Shown here one piece after another: positions 1 through 6,095 of a stretch of DNA of 7,289 bases. Under the pieces are notes generated by a model. That model saw only the letters and a program-made list of their open reading frames with translations, was not told the DNA's origin and ran no database searches. The DNA is taken from contig CAJUNI010000089.1 in the NCBI GenBank assembly GCA_910587945.1, forward strand, positions 1 through 7,289, given 5' to 3'. Position numbers and translations under genes: made by a program. Position 1 is the stretch's first letter; every line of letters begins with the position of its first letter. Source of the DNA: an uncultured Parvibacter sp. GTDB lineage: Bacteria > Actinomycetota > Coriobacteriia > Coriobacteriales > Eggerthellaceae.

Positions 1-1
1 T

Positions 2-694
2 CATCTGGAAGGCCATCTCTATGCCAACAAAATTGGCCTTCCTGCTGCCGAGCCTTTTACGCCTCCCGCGGTGGTTTCGTTGGTGTCCGGCGGCAATACA
101 CTGCTGGTATATATGAAGGACTGGGATGACTACGAAGTCTTAGGCGCTACCATTGATGATGCGGTAGGGGAGGCCTTTGACAAAGTGGCCAAGGCGCTCG
201 GCCTGGGCTATCCCGGCGGCCCTATCATTTCGAAAATGGCTGCTCAAGGCAATCCTTGCGCTATCGACTTCCCGCGGGCCATGCTTCATTCTGGCGATCT
301 TTCGTTTTCCTTGTCAGGATTGAAGACCGCGGTTGTGACCTATATCAATAAGCAGCGCGAAGCAGGGCAGGATCTCAACGTGGCAGACGTTGCGGCCAGC
401 TTCCAACAGGCGGTCGTGGATGTGCAGGTAGCCAAAGCAAAAACGGCGCTGCTTCAAACTCACGCCCCCACCTTTTGTTTGGGGGGCGGCGTCGCGGCGA
501 ATCCCGTATTGCGCCAGGCCTATGAGGAGCTCTGCGACGGGCTGGGAGTGCGCCTTATCATGCCGCCCTTGGCTTCCTGTGGCGACAACGCCGGCATGAT
601 AGCATTGGTGGCTCTCGATCGTTATGCGGCCGGACGTTTCTTTGACCTGGATGCGGATGCCTGTGCCCAGAGTAATCTCGAAGAACCCTACTAA
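2..694 (+). CDS. tsaD: tRNA t6A37 threonylcarbamoyltransferase TsaD, 5'-truncated by window edge
   Basis: TsaD (Gcp/Kae1/YgjD family) transfers the threonylcarbamoyl group from threonylcarbamoyl-AMP to A37 of ANN-decoding tRNAs in the cytoplasm, with TsaB and TsaE. The frame is open from base 2, so the gene starts outside the window; 230 codons are visible. The first visible residues are HLEGH, the HxxxH metal-binding motif that lies near residues 111-115 in the E. coli protein, so roughly the last two thirds are present, a good match to a family length near 340. Further hallmarks in order are LVSGGNT, an ATIDDAVGEAFDKVA segment, SGLKTAV, GGVAANPVLR and SCGDNAGMIA, whose Asp is the remaining metal ligand. 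The GTG at 71 is internal, not the start. The MFS gene follows after 21 bp, suggesting cotranscription. Confidence 0.96.
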   Translation, partial: HLEGHLYANKIGLPAAEPFTPPAVVSLVSGGNTLLVYMKDWDDYEVLGATIDDAVGEAFDKVAKALGLGYPGGPIISKMAAQGNPCAIDFPRAMLHSGDLSFSLSGLKTAVVTYINKQREAGQDLNVADVAASFQQAVVDVQVAKAKTALLQTHAPTFCLGGGVAANPVLRQAYEELCDGLGVRLIMPPLASCGDNAGMIALVALDRYAAGRFFDLDADACAQSNLEEPY

Positions 695-715
695 TTGAGG
701 AGAAAGCTTTAACCA

Positions 716-2134
716 GTGAATCAAGAACTGCCTGATACCGCTCCTGAAACTTCGTCTGCGCGTCCCAAGGTTAAGCTTTGGACGCCCATGTTGGTAGTAA
801 TTCTGGTGGCGCTCTTTTCGGCGTTTTTGGTCTGCCAGGGAATGAATACGGGTTCGACCATTTTTGTGGATGAGATGGGCGGCTCTTCAGCTTACGCAGG
901 ATTACTTGCTGCTGCATTTTCTTTTGCGGCTGTTGTTTCGCGAATTGCCTGCGGTCCCATTGTGGATGCCTATGGCCGTCAAGGGGTCATGATTGTGGGC
1001 GCTGTGGTGTTAGTAGGGGGAACGGTGGCCGTAGCGTTAAGTGGCTACAGCCCCTGGCTTCCCTTCTGGCGCGTGATTCAGGGCGTGGGCTTTGCAGCGG
1101 TAACAACGGCGGCTCAAACGGCTGCGGCTGATATTGTGCCGGCGAGTCGATTTGGTGAGGGCATTGGCTATGCCGGACTGGGTCAGGCCTTGGCTATGGC
1201 GGTCGGACCAGCCATGGCTATTGGTCTTATTACGGCTGATCCTCCGACCGCTTTGTTCTGGGCCCTTGCCTTAGTAGCACTGCTGTCTTTGGGTGCAGCT
1301 CTTGCGATGAACTACGAACGTCATCCCGAAAAACTCCCCCTCACCTGCGCCTATCGTCGCCGCTGGGAGCGCCGGCGGGGGCGTGCACAAGAGCAGGCGG
1401 TCGCCTCCGAGGATGGCTGTACGCCTGCAGAGACGGACGGTCGCGGGGGCTCATCGGAGGCTTCGACCTCGTCTTCCGGTGCGCTCTCTGCCTCCGACCC
1501 CACAGAGCCTCAATGGGAAACTCAAGGGTTCTGGCGACGTATTTTTGAGTTCCGAGCACTTCCCGGCGCGCTGGTAATGTTTATCGGTGGCTCAGCCTTG
1601 GGATTCGCGGTGTACTTTGTGGGCGTTTATGGCACCCATATTGGGGTATTGATGCCGGGTATGTTCTTTACTTTTACGGCTATTTCTATGATTGTGGTGC
1701 GCCTGAAATCCGGAGCCTTTATGGACACGATGCCGGCCTTGCAAGTCTATGGCGTGACCACGCTCATTGGTGTTTTCTCTTTCGCCTTGCTTTTGGTGGC
1801 TGGGGCAAGCGTCAATGAACCCATTGCCACTGCGCTCTATTGGATAGCGGGTATAGCCTACGGTATTTACATCGGTGTTTCTGTGCCGCTTAATCAGACG
1901 GTTTCTGTGAAGTGCTCGCCTCCAGCCCGTTGGGGCGCTGCTACGGCGCTCTATCAGGTGGGCGTTGATGCTGGTATTGGCGTGTCGGTGGTGTTGTGGG
2001 GTGCGCTCAACGATGGCTTTGGCTACTCCGCGTCGCTGATTGGCGTGATTGTTTTGCTGGTAGTTTCCTTCGTGGTAGCGGTGCTGCTCTATCCGTCCGA
2101 GGAAAAGAAGCGCGCGTCTCGAACTACTGAATAG
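716..2134 (+). CDS. Major facilitator superfamily (MFS) transporter, 12 membrane helices, substrate unknown
   Basis: This is a 472-aa integral membrane secondary transporter. Twelve hydrophobic segments can be read, about residues 24-42, 58-77, 90-108, 112-134, 153-172, 177-197, 283-303, 310-329, 342-362, 368-390, 408-428 and 437-458. The loop between helices 2 and 3 carries the MFS motif A (GPIVDAYGRQG, residues 80-90), and a motif-C-like GPAMAIG lies at 164-170. A hydrophilic central loop (about 200-280) links the two six-helix bundles. It starts Arg-rich (CAYRRRWERRRGR) and becomes Ser/Glu/Gly rich. GTG at 716 is chosen because GAGGAGA at 697-703 is well placed and there is no better ATG upstream. 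It probably shares a transcript with tsaD. The 3' end overlaps the opposing mtnN by 11 bp. The closest type is a drug or metabolite exporter of the 12-helix MFS; the substrate cannot be read from the sequence. Confidence 0.93.
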   Translation: MNQELPDTAPETSSARPKVKLWTPMLVVILVALFSAFLVCQGMNTGSTIFVDEMGGSSAYAGLLAAAFSFAAVVSRIACGPIVDAYGRQGVMIVGAVVLVGGTVAVALSGYSPWLPFWRVIQGVGFAAVTTAAQTAAADIVPASRFGEGIGYAGLGQALAMAVGPAMAIGLITADPPTALFWALALVALLSLGAALAMNYERHPEKLPLTCAYRRRWERRRGRAQEQAVASEDGCTPAETDGRGGSSEASTSSSGALSASDPTEPQWETQGFWRRIFEFRALPGALVMFIGGSALGFAVYFVGVYGTHIGVLMPGMFFTFTAISMIVVRLKSGAFMDTMPALQVYGVTTLIGVFSFALLLVAGASVNEPIATALYWIAGIAYGIYIGVSVPLNQTVSVKCSPPARWGAATALYQVGVDAGIGVSVVLWGALNDGFGYSASLIGVIVLLVVSFVVAVLLYPSEEKKRASRTTE

Positions 2135-2843
2135 GCCCAAGGAACGTGGCAAGGAGCGCTTCGATAATAGCAGCGCTGGCTCGGGCTGCCCGCTCTTCAA
2201 AAATGGGGTAGTCGAGGGCATCGCTTCCGTCGGCCTTGTCGGAGATAGCACGCAAAATAGCCCAGGGAACTTCATTGAGCCAGCAGACTTGAGCGATAGC
2301 CGCCCCCTCCATTTCGCAACAACGGGCCGCAAATTGGGTCTGGAGGAATTCCTTTTCCTTGGATTCGCGGACAAACCGATCGCTCGAGGCAATGCGGCCA
2401 ACGTGAGCCTTGTGGCCACAGCTCGTGGCACAATTGGCCAGTGCTTGGCCGAGGGTTTCATCGGCGGGAAAAGCAATGCAATCAAGGCCAGGAGTTTGGC
2501 CGGGAGCATAGCCTAGGTTTTGCACATCCATGGCGCTATTGAGAGCGTCGGTAGCAATAACCACATCGCCAATATCGATGGTGGCATCCAAAGAGCCAGC
2601 GACCCCGGTATTGACGATATAGCTGGGCTGGAAGTGGTCAATGAGTGCTTGGGTGCAAAGGGCAGCGTTCACCATACCTACTCCGCACTGCACAACCACG
2701 CATGGGGTCCCACAGAGGGTACCTTCGACAAATTCCCGGCCCGCAATCAAGTGCTGGCTTACAGGGGAACCCTCCTGTTCCATGGCCTGAATGAGCGTCT
2801 GCACTTCAATGTCCATGGCGCCAATAATGCCGAAGGTGGTCAT
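2124..2843 (-). CDS. mtnN: 5'-methylthioadenosine/S-adenosylhomocysteine nucleosidase (MTAN/Pfs)
   Basis: MTAN is a cytosolic hydrolase that cleaves the N-glycosidic bond of MTA, SAH and 5'-deoxyadenosine, releasing adenine. With SAH it gives S-ribosylhomocysteine, the LuxS substrate. From ATG at 2843 the protein is 239 aa, close to the 230 usual for the family. The N-terminus TFGIIGAMDIEV keeps the active-site Glu (E13, equivalent to E. coli E12). CGVGMVNAA (53-61), NTGVAGSLD (78-86) and IGDVV (91-95) form the nucleoside phosphorylase-like core. CCEMEGAAIAQVC (175-187) contains the ribose-binding Glu (E179), and AISDKAD (199-205) contains the catalytic Asp (D202). All key residues are present, so it should be active. 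The reading frame extends 20 codons further upstream to 2903, but a GAGGAG 6 bases before 2843 and the family-typical N-terminus fix the start. It lies 87 bp downstream of luxS. Confidence 0.96.
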   Translation of the reverse strand: MTTFGIIGAMDIEVQTLIQAMEQEGSPVSQHLIAGREFVEGTLCGTPCVVVQCGVGMVNAALCTQALIDHFQPSYIVNTGVAGSLDATIDIGDVVIATDALNSAMDVQNLGYAPGQTPGLDCIAFPADETLGQALANCATSCGHKAHVGRIASSDRFVRESKEKEFLQTQFAARCCEMEGAAIAQVCWLNEVPWAILRAISDKADGSDALDYPIFEERAARASAAIIEALLATFLGPIQ

Positions 2844-2849
2844 GGGGAT

Positions 2850-2855
2850 CTCCTC
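2850..2855 (-). promoter_or_regulatory. Ribosome binding site of mtnN
   Basis: GAGGAG on the - strand, 6 bases before the ATG at 2843. It decides against the longer reading frame that begins at 2903. Confidence 0.8.
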
Positions 2856-2930
2856 GTCAAACAGAGCTGGATAAGGGGCTGGACCTGTGGCTTTGGGACT
2901 CACGGCCCGCTAGATAGCAGAAGCTTTGAG

Positions 2931-3425
2931 CTAATCGAGCAGGGCCGGGTAGGTGGTATGGGCCTCGTCTAAGCACGAGAGTGTTTGCTCGAGATAGCGC
3001 TTGGCCCACCACTGAGCTTGGTTGAGATCCGAGTCATGATAATTGCCGCACTCCCAGGGGGTAGCCCCGGGGATTTCGCCCTCAAAGGTTTGGGCGAACT
3101 CGAAGAGTTCGGTAACGAGAGGGGCAATGTCTTGAGGGCTATGGGAGCCAAATACTACGAGGTAAAACCCCGTGCGACAGCCCATGGGGCCGAAATAGAC
3201 CACCGAGGAGGCCCACTGAGGATGATTCCGCAAAAACGTTGCCCCGAGGTGTTCGAGAGCGTGGACGGCGGCGGTATCCATGACTGGCTCGCGGTTTGGC
3301 GCGGTCATACGCAAATCGAAGGTGGAAATCACGGTGCCGGTAGCAGGGTCGGCATCTTTGCGAGAAAGATAGACGCCCGGTTCGAGCTGATTGTGATCAA
3401 TGCAGAAACTGGCAATGCGTTCCAT
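2931..3425 (-). CDS. luxS: S-ribosylhomocysteine lyase (AI-2 synthase) LuxS
   Basis: LuxS cleaves S-ribosylhomocysteine to homocysteine and 4,5-dihydroxy-2,3-pentanedione (DPD), the precursor of autoinducer-2. It is a cytosolic homodimeric metalloenzyme. The 164-aa length is typical. Signature blocks in order: SFCIDHNQLEPGVYLSR (6-22), TFDLRM (35-40), PNREPVMDTAAVHALEHLGATFLRN spanning 43-67, YFGPMGCRTGFYL (77-89) and ECGNYHDSDL (125-134). The metal ligands H55, H59 (HALEH) and C126 are present, as are the catalytic C83 and E58, so the enzyme looks intact. An AAGGAG at 3431-3436 sits 5 bases before the ATG. menG ends 30 bp upstream and mtnN starts 87 bp downstream on the same strand, so the three are likely one transcript. 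This gives SAH recycling through MtnN and LuxS. Whether AI-2 is used as a signal here cannot be told from the window. Confidence 0.97.
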   Translation of the reverse strand: MERIASFCIDHNQLEPGVYLSRKDADPATGTVISTFDLRMTAPNREPVMDTAAVHALEHLGATFLRNHPQWASSVVYFGPMGCRTGFYLVVFGSHSPQDIAPLVTELFEFAQTFEGEIPGATPWECGNYHDSDLNQAQWWAKRYLEQTLSCLDEAHTTYPALLD

Positions 3426-3455
3426 GGGGGCTCCTTAGGTAGTTGGGCGGCGGTG

Positions 3456-4304
3456 TTACTCTTCGGATTCCGTGGCTGGTGCCAGAGGCTTGTGGGCACA
3501 GTGGATGGCCGCAATGCCTCCGGTGCAATTGCGCCAGGTGACATCGACAAATCCCGCCTTTGTCAGCATAGCGGCAAATTCCTCTTGATTCGGGAAGGCT
3601 TTAATAGATTGCGAAAGATAGACAAACCCTTCGCGATCTCCCGCAATAAGACCACCCCAGAAGGGAATAAGGTGGCGCAGATAGAAGTGATAGAGCTGAC
3701 GCCAAAGGCCTGAGGGCGGGGTAGAAAACTCCAGACACGTAAAGGAACCGCCGGGTTTTAACACGCGATACATTTCTGCTAAGGCCAGTTCGCGTTTCGG
3801 CATATTGCGGATGCCGTAGGCCATGGTCAGCGCATCGTAGCTTTCATCGGCAAAGGGCAGTGCTTGGCCATCGGCTACCGAGAAATCCATGGCCACTCCC
3901 GCACCGGCCCCTTCTTGGCGATGGGCCCGAGCGACCTCCAACATGGCGGGAACTAAATCGGTGCATTGGATATGGCGGGGATGCTTAGCCCGCGCAACAT
4001 GGAATGCCACATCGCCGGTGCCCCCGGCAATATCGAGCACGTCATCGGTTTCTTCGATATCAGCGAGCTGCATCATAGTGTGGAGCCAAGCGCGGTAGGC
4101 GCCAAAGCTTGAGATGGCGTTAAACCGTTCGTATTTGGGCGCAATACTTGAGAAGATTTCTCGCACGCGTTCGCTGGAGAGCTCGGCCGGGGCGGCTTCT
4201 CCGGTGGCAGTGTCGATGCTTTGGGTATCGGAAGAGGCCGTGAGATGAGCTGCCTTGTCTTCCTCTGAGCTAAGAGGGAAGTCGGGGGAAACCGCAGATA
4301 TCAT
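3456..4304 (-). CDS. menG: Demethylmenaquinone methyltransferase (UbiE/MenG/COQ5 family)
   Basis: This enzyme performs the SAM-dependent C-methylation of demethylmenaquinone, the last step of menaquinone synthesis in both the classical and futalosine routes. From ATG at 4304 the protein is 282 aa. The family core begins near residue 44 (SERVREIFSSIAPKYERFN), which matches where UbiE/MenG proteins usually start, so there is an extra acidic Ser/Thr/Glu-rich N-terminus of about 40 residues. DVLDIAGGTGD (88-98) is the SAM motif I, D116 the usual ribose-binding acid, AYGIRN (162-167) the UbiE block, and RVLKPGGSFTCLEFS (180-194) matches UbiE signature 2. YLSQSIKAFP (229-238) is also typical. The frame continues upstream to 4475, but GAAAGG at 4310-4315, 5 bases before 4304, and a promoter at 4395-4423 favour the shorter form. 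No ubiquinone genes are seen, so menaquinone is the likely product. First gene of the menG-luxS-mtnN operon. Confidence 0.9.
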   Translation of the reverse strand: MISAVSPDFPLSSEEDKAAHLTASSDTQSIDTATGEAAPAELSSERVREIFSSIAPKYERFNAISSFGAYRAWLHTMMQLADIEETDDVLDIAGGTGDVAFHVARAKHPRHIQCTDLVPAMLEVARAHRQEGAGAGVAMDFSVADGQALPFADESYDALTMAYGIRNMPKRELALAEMYRVLKPGGSFTCLEFSTPPSGLWRQLYHFYLRHLIPFWGGLIAGDREGFVYLSQSIKAFPNQEEFAAMLTKAGFVDVTWRNCTGGIAAIHCAHKPLAPATESEE

Positions 4305-4309
4305 GGGAG

Positions 4310-4315
4310 CCTTTC
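4310..4315 (-). promoter_or_regulatory. Ribosome binding site of menG
   Basis: GAAAGG on the - strand, 5 bases before the ATG at 4304. The alternative in-frame ATGs at 4322 and 4340 have no comparable Shine-Dalgarno site. Confidence 0.55.
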
Positions 4316-4394
4316 GACGCATGGAGCTTAAGTGAGGCATTCCGCGCGACCGCGGTGGTGTTCCTGCGGAGCACGGACGGGGATAGAAAGCCAA

Positions 4395-4423
4395 AGTATA
4401 GCATCGTAGAGCAGGGCAAACAC
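4395..4423 (-). promoter_or_regulatory. Predicted promoter of the menG-luxS-mtnN operon
   Basis: On the - strand an extended -10 TGCTATACT lies at 4403-4395. Seventeen bases upstream of the TATACT is a poor -35 (GTGTTT, 4423-4418), so recognition would rest on the extended -10. Transcription would start near 4388, leaving a leader of roughly 85 nt before the ATG at 4304. Confidence 0.5.
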
Positions 4424-4442
4424 CGGAAAGAGGGAAGGAGCG

Positions 4443-4479
4443 TGGCGCGGGTTCGGCCATGGGCCGGCAGGTCACGCCA
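4443..4479. repeat. Nested inverted repeat between the divergent promoters
   Basis: Outer arms TGGCG (4443-4447) and CGCCA (4475-4479) enclose inner arms CGGCC (4454-4458) and GGCCG (4462-4466). By the promoter predictions it lies upstream of both start sites, so it would act as DNA rather than RNA. In GC-rich sequence short repeats like this can arise by chance. Confidence 0.3.
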
Positions 4480-4483
4480 GGAT

Positions 4484-4511
4484 GGGGTCCTGTAGGCTAT
4501 AACAGGGCCCC
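4484..4511. promoter_or_regulatory. Candidate operator: 10-bp inverted repeat over the -35 region of the rightward promoter
   Basis: GGGGTCCTGT (4484-4493) and ACAGGGCCCC (4502-4511) are inverted copies matching at nine of ten positions (one T/G), with an 8-bp spacer. The dyad centre falls at the expected -35 position (4497-4502) of the promoter whose -10 is at 4520-4525. No T-run follows on either strand, so it does not look like a terminator. A repressor or activator site is the best reading. The protein that would bind is not in this window. Confidence 0.5.
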
Positions 4512-4525
4512 TACCATGCTATGAT
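4497..4525 (+). promoter_or_regulatory. Predicted promoter of the amidohydrolase-like gene
   Basis: Extended -10 TGCTATGAT: TG at 4517-4518 and TATGAT at 4520-4525. The hexamer 17 bp upstream, CTATAA (4497-4502), is a poor -35, which is common for extended -10 promoters or activator-dependent ones. Transcription would start near 4532, giving a leader of about 60 nt that contains a small hairpin (GAGCG 4544-4548 with CGCTC 4556-4560). Confidence 0.5.
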
Positions 4526-4591
4526 GACCGTTCAAAAGGGAGCGAGCGCCTCAGACGCTCTTCAGTCCGCAACTCTGTTTCGGAGGATCAA

Positions 4592-5947
4592 ATGCTTTTA
4601 TGCGCATCCTACGTTTTGCCCGTTACCGCCGAACCATTTTCCCGCGGCGCTATTCTTGTCCGCGATGGGGTTATTCGCGATATTGGTCCCATTGATATGC
4701 TACGTTTGCGCTATCCCGATGAGGAAGTGTCTGACTTCGGGCTGGCGGCGCTCATGCCTGGGTTGGTTGACCTGAACGCCTGCTTGGAGGATTCCGTCAT
4801 GCGCGGTTTAATTCGCGACGTGCCCTTTGCCTCCTGGGTTATGGCCATGGTGGAAAATTCATCGCGGATGGAGCTCTCTGACTGGTTTGACTCCGCGATC
4901 TTGGGTGGCCTTGACGCTATTTCCGGCGGCATTACCACCATCGGAGACATCACGCCCACCGGCGCTGCTTGTACCGCGGTGCAAAAGCTTGGATTGCGCG
5001 GTGTTATTTACCGTGAAGTGGGCGCGATGGACAAAGATCGCGTGAACTACGCCATGCGCTCGGCCGAAAAAGACATTTATCACTGGCGCGAAGAGGTAGA
5101 CAGTTCGCGTGTTCGCATTGGTATTGCCCCCTCGCCGGTCTACACCAATCATCCTTCAATTTTTAAACGCGTGACCAGCCTCGCGGAAAAGGAACATCTG
5201 CCGGTGGCGCTTTGTCTGGCGGGCAGTCGCGAAGAGTACAACTTCGTGATGTACGGCTCTTCGCCTTTTGCCGTACACACCATGGATGATCGCCGCGGCT
5301 ATGTGGAAATTCCCCCATGGATGCCTACCGGGGTAACGCCAGTGCGCTATGCCCTGAACTGGGGTGCCTTTGATGCGGATGCCGTCATGATGATCCATGC
5401 GGTCTGCGTGGATGATGCCGACATCAAAAAGCTCAAGGAGCACAACGTTTCGATCTGCCTGTGCCCCCGCGCTAATGCCCAGCTCGGCATGGGGGTGGCT
5501 CCGGCAGACGAATTCCTGCGCGCAGGGCTTCGGGTAGGCTTGGGTACCGATTCACCGGCTGCCACCAACTCCACCGACATGCTCAATGAGATGCGTCTGG
5601 AGATGTTGTTGCAGCGTGCCATTAACAGCCGTCGCTTCTTAGATGCGGACACCATGCTCGAAATGGCTACTATCGGAGGCGCTCGGGCACTGGGTCTGGA
5701 TCAAGAAATTGGTTCGCTGGAAATTGGCAAGAAAGCTGACATCATTGCAGTGGATCTTTCTTCTTCCCATCAAACTCCTGCGGCTAATCCGGTTTCGGCG
5801 GTGGTTAATACCTGCACCGCGTCCGATGTTTTGCTCACGATGGTGGATGGCCGCACGCTCTATGAAAAGGGCCAGTGGCATGTGGACGTAGAGGTCACCA
5901 AGAACATCGCGCGGGTTATTGAGATTCGCACGAAGCTGCGTTCCTAG
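4592..5947 (+). CDS. Amidohydrolase-superfamily protein (MTA/SAH/aminofutalosine deaminase-like) with degenerate metal site
   Basis: The 451-aa protein has the full layout of the TrzN/MTA-SAH deaminase branch: an N-terminal beta-sandwich piece (1-55), ALMPGLVD opening the TIM barrel, and the C-terminal IGSLEIGKKADIIAVDL block (373-389). Relatives are zinc deaminases of MTA, SAH, guanine or 6-amino-6-deoxyfutalosine. The usual HxH after the PGLV strand is here N62-A63-C64, in ungapped register with the downstream R71-G72. The strand-5 His of the HLxE motif is C208 and its Glu is G211. The strand-6 His (H269, MMIHAVCV) and the strand-8 Asp (D320, GLGTDS) remain. CPRANAQLGMGVAP (291-304) is family-typical. 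Ordinary deaminase chemistry therefore looks unlikely, while the fold and reading frame are intact. GGAGG at 4582-4586 fixes the start. It is divergent from menG. It may be a ligand-binding pseudoenzyme, or may use a Cys-containing metal site; function unknown. Confidence 0.9.
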   Translation: MLLCASYVLPVTAEPFSRGAILVRDGVIRDIGPIDMLRLRYPDEEVSDFGLAALMPGLVDLNACLEDSVMRGLIRDVPFASWVMAMVENSSRMELSDWFDSAILGGLDAISGGITTIGDITPTGAACTAVQKLGLRGVIYREVGAMDKDRVNYAMRSAEKDIYHWREEVDSSRVRIGIAPSPVYTNHPSIFKRVTSLAEKEHLPVALCLAGSREEYNFVMYGSSPFAVHTMDDRRGYVEIPPWMPTGVTPVRYALNWGAFDADAVMMIHAVCVDDADIKKLKEHNVSICLCPRANAQLGMGVAPADEFLRAGLRVGLGTDSPAATNSTDMLNEMRLEMLLQRAINSRRFLDADTMLEMATIGGARALGLDQEIGSLEIGKKADIIAVDLSSSHQTPAANPVSAVVNTCTASDVLLTMVDGRTLYEKGQWHVDVEVTKNIARVIEIRTKLRS

Positions 5948-6095
5948 ACCTAGGTGGGGATTTCTGAGGATTCTGGGAACCCTAAGCTGTGGGCGATGGC
6001 AAAAGGCGTCTAAGTTATCTACTCTGAATGCGCGGGTTGTTTGGCCTGCGTAAAGGAACTAGCAATGATCGTGGTAAGGAATTATCGAGGCATTC

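Noticed and set aside
1592..2509. 305-codon open frame on the - strand across the MFS and mtnN genes
   Set aside because: Arg/Pro/His-rich translation with no domain features, lying over the 3' part of the MFS gene and antisense or out of frame to well-supported genes.
2844..2903. Twenty-codon N-terminal extension of mtnN
   Set aside because: Family members begin at the GIIGAM strand, and a GAGGAG site lies right before the ATG at 2843.
2985..3713. 242-codon open frame on the + strand across luxS and menG
   Set aside because: It is the antisense shadow of two genes with complete catalytic motifs; no Shine-Dalgarno and no recognisable domain.
4305..4475. Upstream extension of the menG reading frame to a start at 4475
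   Set aside because: It has no Shine-Dalgarno, its sequence (Pro/Arg/Cys-rich) is unlike the family, and it would run across the predicted menG promoter. An open frame this long is expected in GC-rich intergenic DNA.
4521..4775. 84-codon open frame starting at the rightward -10 region
   Set aside because: Its start codon overlaps the predicted -10, and it runs out of frame into the amidohydrolase gene, which has the better ribosome site.
5943..5954. CCTAG-AC-CTAGG repeat at the amidohydrolase stop codon as a terminator
   Set aside because: The two-base loop is too small for an RNA hairpin of this stem and no T-run follows.
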